A stretch of DNA of 64,000 bases from Bog-473 sp963701955 (GCA_963701955.1 OY969694.1:248001-312000); one strand, 5' to 3'; shown: positions 1-9,349, counted from the first letter of the stretch. The notes: generated by a model from the sequence alone, not told the origin. Numbers and translations are program-made.

Positions 1-285
1 TTTGCCGCGGCGATCTCCCTGCACGAGACCTGCCTCGCTCAAGACCCGCAGATGGTGTGACACGGTCGGCTGGCTCTTGGCAAGGGGCTCTACGAAGTCG
101 CACACGCAGACCTCTCCCTCGGGTGAGGCGGCGAGGATGCTCAACACGCGCAGGCGGACCGGGTCCGCGAGCGCGCTGAACGCGCTGGCCAGCTCCGATG
201 CGTCGGAGGTCCCCAGCGGTGCGGCGAGAACCGATGCGCAGCACTCCGTCGGTCGGGCGTTCGTCGCCACGGCGTGTCTGCCCAT
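1..285 (-). CDS. ArsR-family metal-responsive repressor (3' end beyond window)
   Basis: This winged-helix repressor gene reads right to left and runs off the window start, leaving 95 codons. The visible part holds a Cys pair near the start (ECCASV) and the classic ArsR metal site in the helix before the recognition helix (GEVCVCDF), followed by the recognition region AKSQPTVSHHLRVLSEAGLV. ArsR proteins of this type release DNA when As(III), Cd(II) or a similar metal binds the cysteines. ATG 285 was chosen; in-frame ATGs at 321 and 336 would add 12 or 17 residues and cannot be excluded. It diverges from a broken cadI-like gene, the usual partner of such repressors, so it probably once controlled that operon. 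Confidence 0.88.
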   Translation of the reverse strand, partial: MGRHAVATNARPTECCASVLAAPLGTSDASELASAFSALADPVRLRVLSILAASPEGEVCVCDFVEPLAKSQPTVSHHLRVLSEAGLVQGDRRGK

Positions 286-344
286 GAGCACCCCTACCAC
301 GACGGTTCCATTAACAGCCATCAATGTATCAGCCATACTCGATT

Positions 345-362
345 CATCGACTGATGTCGATG
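345..362. promoter_or_regulatory. Palindrome in ArsR/cadI intergenic region, candidate operator
   Basis: Perfect 7-bp arms (CATCGAC / GTCGATG) are separated by TGAT. The site lies between the divergent arsR-like gene and the cadI remnant, about 17 bp before the latter's ATG. ArsR-family repressors bind imperfect palindromes in this position; that this is the operator is inferred. Confidence 0.45.
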
Positions 363-378
363 CTACAGGGAGGTCACC

Positions 379-878
379 ATGTCGAGGGTCCAACTCGCGC
401 TGAACGTCAGCGACATTGACGAAGCCGTCGAGTTCTACACCAAGCTGTTCGGGACCGATCCGGCCAAGCGCCAGCCGGGCTACGCCAGGTCGTCAAGGTC
501 TTCGACATGGCGGTGTCGCGCACCGGGTTGCGGGACCATGAGGCGGTCGCTGCGGGCTTCGACCCGCTCACCGTCGAGTTCGAGGCCGACGACCACAAGG
601 CGTACTACCCGGGGAGCCATCGCATCCGCATGCGCTACACCGGCGATCGCATCACCGGGAGGCCCCTGGGCGTCCAGCTCTTCGGCCACCGCCACGCCGA
701 AGTGGCCAAACGGATCGACATCGCGGCTGCCGCCGTCTTCAACGAGATGAGCGTCGAGCCCATGAGCGACCTCGACCTCTCCTACACCCCGCCGCTCGGG
801 AGCCCCTGGGATGCGGTGCAGATGGGGGCACAGGCGTGGGTGCGCGTGCAGGGACCGAGCGGCGACCGACCGCCGTGA
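379..878 (+). pseudogene. Fusion scar: cadI/arsI-like N-terminus joined to FAD-oxidoreductase C-terminus
   Basis: From ATG 379 the first 36 or so codons encode the start of an ArsI/CadI-type glyoxalase-fold metal-resistance enzyme (MSRVQLALNVSDIDEAVEF, then KLFGTDPAKRQPGYA). At about 485 the homology stops and, in another frame, the C-terminal dimerisation domain of a pyridine-nucleotide disulfide-type FAD oxidoreductase begins (QVVKVFDMAVSRTGL; later GVQLFGHRHAEVAKRIDIA and DLDLSYTPPLGSPWDAV), ending at the TGA at 876-878. Both families occur in ArsR-controlled arsenic/cadmium operons, so an internal deletion that removed most of both genes, and anything between, is the simplest explanation. 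The two halves are out of frame, so no chimeric protein is expected. The original enzyme assignments rest on remembered family sequences. Confidence 0.72.
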
Positions 879-893
879 ACCTGAGGGGAACGC

Positions 894-3431
894 CTACTCC
901 TCACGGAGCACAACCGCGGGTGGAGTGGAGGCAGCCGTCCGTCCGGGAATCAGTGCGACGAGCACGGCGAGCACGAGTGCTCCAAGCGCAACAACGGCAA
1001 TGGACGATGGGATGGCCGGCGCGGGCACGACGTCGATGTTCTGTGCGAAGAGATCCCACAGTACCCGTCCCAGGGCGATCCCCAGCGGGACACCGATCAC
1101 GATCCCGACTGCCACCACGGCGGTGGCCTGCCAGATGAGCGTGAACGCAAGTTGGCGTCTGGTGAATCCCAGCGTCTTGAGTACGGCGAGGTCCCCCCGC
1201 CGCCTGCGAACCGTGCCGGTAAGGACGAGGACGAGCGAGAGGACGGCGCCGGCCCCCAGGGCGGCGGCGAGCATTTCGGGGGTGTCCCCCGTCGCCTGGT
1301 AGTTCACGATCTCGGCTGGTCGCTGCACCGTCAGGACGGTCACACCGTCGCCGACCGCGTTCTGGTCGGTGGCGAACTGCGCGCTTGCCACCTCCACGAC
1401 GTGCTGCATGTCGCGCTGTGCAGTCGACGCCGAGACGCCCGGGTGCATCCGGACAAAGACCAGTCCCGGGCCGTTGAGCACCGGATCATGCGATTGCACT
1501 GCTTGAAGGAATGCCTTTGGGAGGGCGCTGCTGGAGACCAGCGCGCCGACCCCAAGACCGGTATGTTCCGAGAACGTCGAGGTTCCCGCGATGGCCGGGA
1601 ACGTCGCCGTACCGGCGACAACGACACGGGTGGGCGGCAGGTACAACGGCGCGGTGTTGGGGGATCCGTAGCTCACCGTGATGGTCCCACCGACGTGCGC
1701 GTGAAGCGCGGCCAGCGTGGCCGAGCCGAGCACGACGGAGTCCTTGGACAGGCCTGAGCCCGAGAGGATCGGTGGCGCGACAGAAGGGATCCGGTTGGAA
1801 ACCAAGGCCGGTACGTTCTGTCCATCCAACTCGAGATTGGGTTCGTTGAACCCGGACCACGCGGCCACGTCATGGTTGTGGTTCAGCCAGGTCAATGCAT
1901 TGGGCGGAACGTCCTGTTCGGACATCAGCGCATACGTCCAGTTCCATCCGTAGAGGTTGGGGTGCGTGACGAGGGCGGTGAGGCTGTTGCCAAACGTCAG
2001 TGTCGCGACGACCGTGGTCAGAGCGACGACGGCACCGATGAGTACCGACCGTGCGACCACCGCAGTACGCCCGCGTCCTGGTTCGAGGGCGAAGCGGAGC
2101 CCGATGACGCCGGGAAGGGGAAGGCCGATCGCAGTGGCGACCTGCGCCAGGGGTGATTTCCGCACTCGGCGCAGGTGCTCCCGTCGAAGCATTCGCTGTG
2201 GATCGTTCAGCGCACCGATGGCCAAGGACGCCGCGATGAGGAATCCGCCGAACAGGGCGAGTCCCCCACCGAGCACGGTCCAGTCGTCGTAGATGCCCGG
2301 ATGGAACACGTTGTGAATCGGCCCCAAAGGTGCGATTGGCGAAGCCGCGACGGCCAGCGCGCAGGCCAGGAAGGCCCCCACCACGATGGCAAGAACGACG
2401 CCGAGAAGCGCGTCAACAAGCGTCACGAAGGGCGATGCTCCCAAGGCGCGCAATATCCGGCGGTCCTGCTCGGATGCCTGCGTCTCTCGGCCTACGACGA
2501 GGAGCGCGGTGACGACGCACGCCAACGCCGCGATCAGTCCGAAAACACCCAAAGCAATGGATTCGGGTTTCACCGCCCGTTCGGTCTTGGCTTCCGTCTG
2601 GGCTGTGATGCTGAAATTGGCGGCGGCATCTGCGGGTAGCACTCGACGCAGCTTGTCTTCGACCGTGGCGAGCGACCCCGCGTGACTCCGCAACTGGATC
2701 GCGTACCAGGTTCCGTTGGTGTCCTCGTCAGCGACCTGACGGGTGAACGCGGGGGTGTAGACGACATTCGTGGGGAGCTGATCAGTGTCATCCTCGGTGA
2801 CCTCATTGTTGAATTCGACGATCCCGACGAGCCGCATCTCGAAGCGCTTGGCCGGCGGCACCCGGGCGGTTCCGAAGCCTGGGAGGCCGGACTGACGGGC
2901 GGTGTAGAGACCGACGGGTATCACCTGGCCGAGCCGGATCCCCAGGAGCTTCGCGCCGAGCGGCGTCGTCACGAATTCGTTCGCCCGGCGAGGATCAGCA
3001 ACCCTCCCCTGGAGCGCATGGACGCGGTCCTCGTTGAAGTACAGCCCGGTCTTGCTGCCGGCGAAGTTGACATCGTTTGTGATCGACAGTTCGGGCGCCC
3101 CGTTGGGCTCGAGGGGGACGGCAAACACCCCCACCCAACTCTCCACGTGGGCGACAGCGGGCAGTTGGGCAATCTTCCGCTCGGTGGCCGGCGAGTAGAG
3201 GGTCGCACTGCTGTCGCCGATGCCGTACGTCGACATCGTCAGGTCCGACGCATTGGTCTCCTTCAGGTAGGCCGGATACGCGGATTGCGTGCGACGAGCG
3301 AACTCGATCGACGCCATGGCGGTGCCCCCGATGAGACCGATGATGAGGGCCAGGGCGACACACCCCTTCCACCGACGCGCCAGCGTGGCCCGGAAGCGAT
3401 ACCGGACGACCGCGGCGGACCCCTCAGCCAT
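894..3431 (-). CDS. FtsX/MacB-type ABC transporter permease, two-unit, 845 aa
   Basis: Large membrane protein with one N-terminal TM helix (WKGCVALALIIGLIGGTAMA), a long extracytoplasmic domain, a three-helix FtsX block around residues 290-420, a short linker, a second TM plus extracytoplasmic unit, and a C-terminal FtsX block (SLVLVLTGTVRRRRGDLAVL, then KTLGFTRRQLAFTLIWQATA). This double layout is typical of permeases that work with MacB/LolD-like ATPases in lipoprotein or substrate extrusion, or act as mechanotransmitters. ATG 3431 (MAEGSAAVVRYRFRATLARR) is preferred; an in-frame upstream extension to 3518 lacks coding character. No ATP-binding gene is next to it, so its ATPase is encoded elsewhere or the gene is an orphan. 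Substrate unknown. Confidence 0.85.
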   Translation of the reverse strand: MAEGSAAVVRYRFRATLARRWKGCVALALIIGLIGGTAMASIEFARRTQSAYPAYLKETNASDLTMSTYGIGDSSATLYSPATERKIAQLPAVAHVESWVGVFAVPLEPNGAPELSITNDVNFAGSKTGLYFNEDRVHALQGRVADPRRANEFVTTPLGAKLLGIRLGQVIPVGLYTARQSGLPGFGTARVPPAKRFEMRLVGIVEFNNEVTEDDTDQLPTNVVYTPAFTRQVADEDTNGTWYAIQLRSHAGSLATVEDKLRRVLPADAAANFSITAQTEAKTERAVKPESIALGVFGLIAALACVVTALLVVGRETQASEQDRRILRALGASPFVTLVDALLGVVLAIVVGAFLACALAVAASPIAPLGPIHNVFHPGIYDDWTVLGGGLALFGGFLIAASLAIGALNDPQRMLRREHLRRVRKSPLAQVATAIGLPLPGVIGLRFALEPGRGRTAVVARSVLIGAVVALTTVVATLTFGNSLTALVTHPNLYGWNWTYALMSEQDVPPNALTWLNHNHDVAAWSGFNEPNLELDGQNVPALVSNRIPSVAPPILSGSGLSKDSVVLGSATLAALHAHVGGTITVSYGSPNTAPLYLPPTRVVVAGTATFPAIAGTSTFSEHTGLGVGALVSSSALPKAFLQAVQSHDPVLNGPGLVFVRMHPGVSASTAQRDMQHVVEVASAQFATDQNAVGDGVTVLTVQRPAEIVNYQATGDTPEMLAAALGAGAVLSLVLVLTGTVRRRRGDLAVLKTLGFTRRQLAFTLIWQATAVVAVGIVIGVPLGIALGRVLWDLFAQNIDVVPAPAIPSSIAVVALGALVLAVLVALIPGRTAASTPPAVVLREE

Positions 3432-3995
3432 GGAGGAGGGTGGGCCGTTGGTGTGGCCGCGCCACGGATGGATACGAAGCCGTGACCAGGTGAAAGGTCG
3501 GCGGCAGCCTTCGCACATACTTCGCTGTCGTCATGTGATGCCTCTGGTCCAGAACGGTTCTCCACCACTATGGCCGACCATCGGCCCAGGTCCAAGGGTG
3601 CCAGCCCCTTGGGCGGGGGTGAAGGCAGCATCACCAAGATCGTTCGACGCGTGCGATCGGATCGCACCATCGCCACCCCTGAAGGAGCTCCCTGGTCGGC
3701 ATGCCGAGAGGCCGTGACGCTTCTGGTGCTTTGAGGAGTCCAGTGCCTTCCGAGCCCTCCCTGAGCCCTTGGAGGCCCGGTTGTCTCGTGGGGTCCGGAA
3801 GGCGGGGGAGTGTGAGGACCTCGAGCGCCGCACGCTCCGGGGGCTCGAGACGCGCCGCGTCGTGGCTCTTCCGTAGGAAGTTGCCGTTCCTTGGCTGCAG
3901 TGACGGTGCTCGTGATGATTGTCTCTCAAGAATCTCACTCAGATGCCGATTCTGTTGATTGGGATCAGTCGCGAGAATGGAAGTGGTGATGACCT
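3432..3995. other. Non-coding stretch upstream of GGDEF-EAL gene
   Basis: No open frame here looks coding. The stretch separates the divergent permease and GGDEF-EAL genes, so it should carry both promoters. I looked for a GEMM-type c-di-GMP riboswitch before the downstream gene and could not recognise one. Confidence 0.5.
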
Positions 3996-6449
3996 GTGGA
4001 TCACTCTCCTGTTCCGGATCCGGCACCTGATCTTCGAGACAAGACCTGGCGGGCATGGACGTTTCTCGTCGTTGCGGCCACCGTCCTGGTCGTCGGACTC
4101 GCCATATCCGCGACGGGGGCATGGCTGTCGCATCGATCGGCGCTCCGCTCCGAGGAGGGAGTGGCCCGGTCACAGGTATCGACCCAGTCCGGTGCGCTGG
4201 CCGCCGCTCTCGGGCGCGACATGGATTTCGTGAGCAGCCAAGAGGCGTTGTTCATCTCGGTGCCGCAGGTGACCAACAGGCAACTCGCGTCTTGGTACCA
4301 GGCTCTCGATGTGCAAAACCGCTATCCAGGGACCATCGGGTTCGGGTTGGTTGAAAGCGTCCCGGCCACACGACTCGCGGCCTTCGGTGCCGCCGTCATC
4401 GCCGATCCTCTGAACTACGGACCCGTCACCGCCCCCTACCAGGTCATCCCATCGACACCTCGCTCCGAGTACTGCCTGCAGCGCTACTCGACCGTCTTCG
4501 ATCTCAAGAAGCTCGGGGCAATTCCTCCCACGTTCGATTTCTGTAGTCCGGTCTTGGTGGGCGGCCTGTCATCGCCGCTTCCGCCGCTCCTCACAGAGGC
4601 GGCAACGACCGGGCGGCCGACGGTCTTGTCGGCGGCCAGCTTCCGGTCAACCAGGACTCTGGGAGACCTGATCATCGTTTTCGACCCCACCTACGCGTCT
4701 GGAGCAACTCCCTCAACGGCCGAAACTCGCAACGCCCAGCTCGTCGGGTGGACGATCGGCACCTTCAGTTCGCGTTCGCTGCTCGGCTCCGTGTTGGGCC
4801 CGGCCCAGTCGGGATCCAGAGCATCGATCACCCAGGTCGGACGTAATGGTCGCACAACACTGGTTGCGTCCCAAGGATCCGTGCCGGTAGGCGTGGATTC
4901 GATCACGCACAATCAGGCCATCACCCTGGACGACGGACGATGGGACATCCGAACCACCCAGGCACTCGAAGGCCACCCGTGGAATCAAGCGTTTGTCATC
5001 GGCGGTCTCGGAGTCCTCGCCAGTGTCTTGCTGTTCGTCGTGCTCCTGGTCGCCTCTCGATCCAGGGTGCGTGCATTGCGGCTCGTGGACAGGCGAACCG
5101 GTCAGCTCCGCTTCCAGGCGCTCCACGACGGCTTGACAGACTTGCCGAACAGGGCACTCATTCTTGACCGAGCTGAGCAGATGCTCGTTCGCAGCCGACG
5201 TTCAAGCGAGCCGATCGCCGCACTCTTCCTCGACCTCGACAACTTCAAGGAGGTCAACGACAGCCTCGGACACGGCGCAGGCGATCAGCTTCTGCGAGGT
5301 GTTGCCGAACGCCTGACGACCACCGTTCGCGAAGCAGACAGTGTTGGGCGTCTCGGAGGCGACGAATTCGTGATCCTGGTCGAAGGAGCACACCTGGCTT
5401 CAAGTCCCGAACTGATCGCGGAGAGGGTGCTCGAAGTCCTCCGGCGGCCCTTCCGCCTCGGTCCTGACGAGACCGCCATCATCGTCACCGCTTCGATCGG
5501 CATCGCGCGAGGGCCACGTTCGAGTGCCGACGAATTGCTCAGAGACGCGGATGTCGCCCTCTACCAAGCCAAGGCGTCAGGCAGAAACTGCTTTGCCATG
5601 TTCGACGCTCACATGCACCAAGTGGTCGCCAGCCGGCTCGAACTGGAGATGGATCTTCGCGATGCGATTGGAGGGGACCAGTTCTTCCTGGTCTACCAGC
5701 CGACGTTTGACATCGACAACGGCGCGACCACGGGCGTCGAAGCCCTCATTCGCTGGCAGCATCCCAGACGCGGCGTGATCGGACCTGCTGAATTCGTCCC
5801 GATTCTCGAAGAGACCGGGCTCATCGTGCCGGTGGGGCTCTGGGTGATCGACGAAGCCTGTCGGCAGGGTGCGGAATGGCTTCGCGATGGCCTGTCTGTC
5901 GCTGTGTCCGTCAACGTGTCGTCCCGCCAGTTCGACGACGACAATTTGAGCCATGACATCAAGTCCACTCTTGAACGTACGGGCATGCATCCAGACCACC
6001 TGATCATCGAGCTCACGGAAGGCACGCTCATGCGCAATGTGCCGAGCACAACCGTTCGCCTCGATGCACTCAAGAAGCTTGGCGTAAGGATTGCGATCGA
6101 CGACTTCGGCACCGGCTACTCGTCGCTTTCTCGCCTCCGACAGTTTCCCGTCGACATCCTGAAGATCGACCAGTCATTCATCGCGTCGTTGGCCACGAGC
6201 AGTGAAGCTGGGGCGATCATCCATACCCTGGTCCAACTCGGCAAGACCCTCGGCCTCGAGACAATCGCTGAAGGCATCGAACAGGCCGAGCAACTCGAGC
6301 GCCTACGCGCCGAGAAGGTCGAGACAGGCCAAGGCTTCTTCTACTCAAAGCCGCTTCGAGCATCGGAAGTGCCGGTCTTCCTCAACGCTCATCGTAGGCT
6401 TGTGGAAACAGAAGGGCCGCCGAGTGAAGCCAGCGTGACCCGGGTCTGA
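3996..6449 (+). CDS. CHASE-like sensor GGDEF-EAL protein (c-di-GMP cyclase/phosphodiesterase)
   Basis: An 817-aa membrane signalling protein. TM helix at residues 16-38, extracytoplasmic CHASE-like sensor to about 325, second TM near 330-352, GGDEF domain with RLGGDEF near residue 453, then EAL domain from about 545. The cyclase motif is intact and is preceded by an RxxD inhibitory site (READ) five residues upstream. In the EAL domain VEALIRW, NVSSRQF, ELTEGTL, IDDFGTGYSS, LKIDQSF, AEGIE and GQGFFYSKP are all present, so both making and breaking cyclic-di-GMP look possible. The start is GTG 3996 with GGAAGTGG about 10 nt upstream. It is monocistronic. The signal sensed cannot be told from sequence. 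Confidence 0.93.
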   Translation: MDHSPVPDPAPDLRDKTWRAWTFLVVAATVLVVGLAISATGAWLSHRSALRSEEGVARSQVSTQSGALAAALGRDMDFVSSQEALFISVPQVTNRQLASWYQALDVQNRYPGTIGFGLVESVPATRLAAFGAAVIADPLNYGPVTAPYQVIPSTPRSEYCLQRYSTVFDLKKLGAIPPTFDFCSPVLVGGLSSPLPPLLTEAATTGRPTVLSAASFRSTRTLGDLIIVFDPTYASGATPSTAETRNAQLVGWTIGTFSSRSLLGSVLGPAQSGSRASITQVGRNGRTTLVASQGSVPVGVDSITHNQAITLDDGRWDIRTTQALEGHPWNQAFVIGGLGVLASVLLFVVLLVASRSRVRALRLVDRRTGQLRFQALHDGLTDLPNRALILDRAEQMLVRSRRSSEPIAALFLDLDNFKEVNDSLGHGAGDQLLRGVAERLTTTVREADSVGRLGGDEFVILVEGAHLASSPELIAERVLEVLRRPFRLGPDETAIIVTASIGIARGPRSSADELLRDADVALYQAKASGRNCFAMFDAHMHQVVASRLELEMDLRDAIGGDQFFLVYQPTFDIDNGATTGVEALIRWQHPRRGVIGPAEFVPILEETGLIVPVGLWVIDEACRQGAEWLRDGLSVAVSVNVSSRQFDDDNLSHDIKSTLERTGMHPDHLIIELTEGTLMRNVPSTTVRLDALKKLGVRIAIDDFGTGYSSLSRLRQFPVDILKIDQSFIASLATSSEAGAIIHTLVQLGKTLGLETIAEGIEQAEQLERLRAEKVETGQGFFYSKPLRASEVPVFLNAHRRLVETEGPPSEASVTRV

Positions 6450-6547
6450 TCACCGAGAATCCGCGAGGCTGGTCTCGTCATCGGAGATCACCCGCTCGCC
6501 ACCGACCTTCGGGGAGCAGTATCTGCAAGCTCACCCAAATCGGTCGA

Positions 6548-6715
6548 TCACCGTCTTTGACCGAGGACGGAGACGAGTTCGGTCAGGCAGCGCTCCCATC
6601 CCTCCAAATGGGAGGGCTCGCGGTCAGGGGGAGGGAGGTCGCGGTGGGTGAGGATCACGATCGTGTCGCCGCCGTCGGCGATGAGCCCGCGTGGCCGCGC
6701 GTGTCCCGACCACAT
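6548..6715 (-). pseudogene. C-terminal remnant of an SRPBCC/AHSA1-like gene
   Basis: A 55-codon frame ends in GDTIVILTHRDLPPPDREPS and HLEGWERCLTELVSVLG, which resembles the last helix region of SRPBCC/AHSA1-type (Hsp90-activator-homologue) proteins, where L-HxGL, GW and a C-terminal helix recur. The N-terminal two thirds of such a protein (about 100 residues) is missing upstream. It lies 3' of the SDR gene on the same strand. Interpretation as a truncated relic is an inference from family memory. Confidence 0.45.
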
Positions 6716-6772
6716 CGGACGTTGGCGAGGGCTCCGTCGGGGAGATGAACCCCATGGAGTCAGTCGTCCCTT

Positions 6773-7666
6773 TCAGCCCTCCCCGAAGGACGCGGCATCG
6801 TCGAATCCGGCCATGATCTGCTCGCAGCGCCGCTCGACCAGCATCCGGGTCTCGGGGTGGGTGAAGATGTAGAAGTGACGTTCGCGGATGGCCCGGACGA
6901 CGCGGGCCGCGAGGTCGGCCGGGTCCTTCCCGCCTTCCCGGCGCCGCTTGGCGGACTCGGCGGCCAGGCCACCGCTTTCGTCGATCGGTCCGCCGTACTC
7001 ACTGGGCCGGTGGTTCGCCGAGTTCTCGTAGATGCCCGTGTCCACGTGGTGCGCTGGGCAGAGCACCGAGACTCCGACGGGGGTACCGGTGAGGTCGCCC
7101 GCCAGGCCTTCGGACAGGGCCACGACCGCGTGTTTCGACACCATGTAACTCTTCATCGGGCCCGAATCGACGGGCGAGCCCTTGCCTCCGGTGGTCCGAT
7201 TGTGCTCGAAGCGGGCCGGGCCGATGACTCCACCCAGCGAGCTCGTGTTGACGACGTGGGCCTCGTCGCCGGCAGCCAACATCCGGGGCACGAAGGTCTG
7301 GATCCCGTAGAGCACTCCGAAAAGGTTGACGTCCATCACCCAGCGCCATCCTGACTCCTCGGGCTCGAGCAACGAGCTCGGTGCGCCCACACCGGCGTTG
7401 TTCACCAGGAGCCGCACCCCACCGAGCTCCGACTCGACGCGATCGGCCAGCACCATCACCGAGGCGCGTTTCGTGACGTCGACCGACATAGGCACGGCGC
7501 GGCCACCGAGTGCCACGATCTCTTCGGCCACGCCCTCCGCGGCGTCGAGCCGGTTGTCCGCCACGACGACGGTCATGTCCTCGGCCGCGAAGCGCTTCGC
7601 CATGGCCCGCCCGAGCCCGCTCCCCGAACCGGTGACGACCGCGACCTTGCCCGCCAACTCCCTCAT
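6773..7666 (-). CDS. SDR-family NAD(P)-dependent oxidoreductase
   Basis: A 297-aa classical short-chain dehydrogenase. Near the N-terminus it has the cofactor motif TGSGSGLGRAMA, then NNAGVG around residue 90, a Ser (VNTSSLGGV) and the catalytic YMVSK around residue 168. The D at the end of the second strand (VVVADNR) favours NAD(H) over NADP(H). An insert between Ser and Tyr (FEHNRTTGGKGSPVDSG) lengthens the usual catalytic loop. The substrate is unknown; similar actinobacterial enzymes act on hydroxy-acids, steroids or CoA esters. It diverges from a carboxymuconolactone-decarboxylase-family gene, and such pairs often belong to catabolic modules, though no other pathway gene is next to them. 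Confidence 0.9.
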   Translation of the reverse strand: MRELAGKVAVVTGSGSGLGRAMAKRFAAEDMTVVVADNRLDAAEGVAEEIVALGGRAVPMSVDVTKRASVMVLADRVESELGGVRLLVNNAGVGAPSSLLEPEESGWRWVMDVNLFGVLYGIQTFVPRMLAAGDEAHVVNTSSLGGVIGPARFEHNRTTGGKGSPVDSGPMKSYMVSKHAVVALSEGLAGDLTGTPVGVSVLCPAHHVDTGIYENSANHRPSEYGGPIDESGGLAAESAKRRREGGKDPADLAARVVRAIRERHFYIFTHPETRMLVERRCEQIMAGFDDAASFGEG

Positions 7667-7790
7667 CGGGCCCCCCCATCGCTCCGCGTTGTCGAGTCGG
7701 CCTGATCCGATGGCCGTCGACCGAATTGTGCTGGCGCCGCGCCAATCGTACCTTGCCTATGCTCCGGAAGGACGCGGAGGGGAAGCGACG

Positions 7791-8627
7791 ATGACCGATG
7801 GGACGGTAAGAACCCGTGGGGGAATGACGCCAGGCGACGTGAGACCTGGCGCGTCGGACAGCATCGAGTCGGTTCCGCCCGAACTGCGCGCCGATTGGAA
7901 CGAGTACCTCGGGCGAACGGTCGAGGACATGTGGGAACGGCCGACCCTGTCCCGGCGTGATCGCTCCCTTCTGACCATCGCCGCTCTGGCCACGTTGCGC
8001 TGTCCGATCGAGCTGAAGAACCAGATCAGGCACGCGCGGGCCAATGGCCTCACTCGTCTGGAGCTGGGCGAGGCTCTCCTGCAGGTGAACGGCTACGCCG
8101 GCCTGGGCGTCGGGGTCGAGGCCATGGCCGTGCTGGCAGAGGTCATCGAGGAGGAGGGGGACGAGGGCGACATGCCATCGGCACATTCGTGGCCTCCGCT
8201 CGAAGGTCGCCACGAGCGGGCTCGGATCGTGTTGCACAAGCTGGCGCCTGAGCACGCCGAGTTCATGCATGCCACGTCCGCGCCCTACGTGCCCCACGCC
8301 GGAGACGACCGGCCTCCGCTCTCGGAGGCTGGTGGCTGGATGAGCTGGCTCAACGACACCGCCTTCGGGGACCTGTGGAGCCGCCCCCATCTGACCGATG
8401 CCGAGCGGGAGCGTGTCGTCACTGCCGTGCTCATCGCCCTGGCCCGACGAGTCGAGCTCAAGCCCCACATCGAGACCAATTTCCGCTTCGGTTTCACGTA
8501 CGAGGAGATCACCGAGTCGATCGTTCACCTCGCGGTCTACGTCGGGTTCCCCACCGCGGTCGATGCGATGCTGTTGACCCGTGAGGTCGTCGAGGAGATG
8601 AGGGCCGGAGCCAACGGCGAGGGCTGA
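7791..8627 (+). CDS. Tandem carboxymuconolactone decarboxylase-family protein
   Basis: A 278-aa protein with two copies of the CMD fold. The first (about residues 30-120) carries TLSRRDRSLLTIAAL and IELKNQIRHARANGLTRLEL; the second (about 175-275) carries LTDAERERVVTAVL and VELKPHIETNFRFGFTYEEI. Neither half has the AhpD-type CxxC pair, so it resembles gamma-carboxymuconolactone decarboxylase more than the peroxidase branch. ATG 7791 follows a strong ribosome-binding site (GGAGGGGAAG). It diverges from the SDR gene with about 125 bp between starts, likely sharing a promoter region. The exact reaction is not determinable here. Confidence 0.85.
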   Translation: MTDGTVRTRGGMTPGDVRPGASDSIESVPPELRADWNEYLGRTVEDMWERPTLSRRDRSLLTIAALATLRCPIELKNQIRHARANGLTRLELGEALLQVNGYAGLGVGVEAMAVLAEVIEEEGDEGDMPSAHSWPPLEGRHERARIVLHKLAPEHAEFMHATSAPYVPHAGDDRPPLSEAGGWMSWLNDTAFGDLWSRPHLTDAERERVVTAVLIALARRVELKPHIETNFRFGFTYEEITESIVHLAVYVGFPTAVDAMLLTREVVEEMRAGANGEG

Positions 8628-9349
8628 TCATGGAACTCCGGGAGGCTTGGTCCTCACGGACGCCGGGCAGGCAGTGCTCACTCCGGCCCGTCGCACCCAC
8701 CTGCCAGAGTCCACGAGGATCTGTTGCAAATCCCGCCGTCACGAGGCAAGGCCAAAACGCCACCTCTGTCCTTGAAGTGCGGCGTGTATGGGCCACCCTT
8801 ACGCCGACGAACAACGACGGTCGTTGGCGACGATCAGGACGCCCTCGCCTGGTACTCGTCGAGCGCCTCGACGGGGATGTGCGCGATCCCGTCGACCATC
8901 GCGTAGCGAAGGCTCCGATCGTGGACAAACGAAGGAGATCCTTCTTCGGGGTGATCTCCGAGAGTGGCCAACCCTCGAAGTACGGGCGGACGTGGAGTTG
9001 GAGGATGCCCCAGTAGCCCCGACGGGTCGTCGGACGCAGTTTGGTCGTCGTTCCCTACCAGCGGTCCGTCCACTGTTCGAATGGGATGCGGCAGCGGTCT
9101 CGACACGCTGCGAGACGTGACCCACCTTCCAACTCTCCGCATCAGCGACGTGTTCTCGAGGTCAGTCGGCCACTGGAACTTGGGGGCAAAACCACTTCAG
9201 TTCCGTCATCACGGACCTCTCCTGTAGTACCGTCCGATTGGAGCCGGTGCTGGCCGATCCGTTTGAGGCTCGCCCCCAATCGGTATCCCTGCAAGACATG
9301 GTCGATGGACGCGTGCCGGCGCGGTTCGCACTCACGGCGAGGAGACGAC
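8628..9349. other. Gene-poor stretch with a possible decayed reverse-strand ORF
   Basis: No convincing intact gene. On the minus strand around 8840-9010 two neighbouring frames look coding-like (RPYFEGWPLSEITPKKDLLR, then in another frame FVHDRSLRYAMVDGIAHIPV followed by EALDEYQARAS and a stop), as if one small gene had been split by a frameshift. I do not recognise the family. The rest holds the promoter of the downstream secreted-protein gene. Confidence 0.3.

Noticed and set aside
3700..3995. c-di-GMP (GEMM) riboswitch before the GGDEF-EAL gene
   Set aside because: No recognisable conserved core or expected stem arrangement.
6999..8528. 509-codon minus-strand frame across the SDR and CMD genes
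   Set aside because: Overlaps two well-supported genes in other frames and is rich in Arg/Gly/Pro, typical of high-GC shadow frames.
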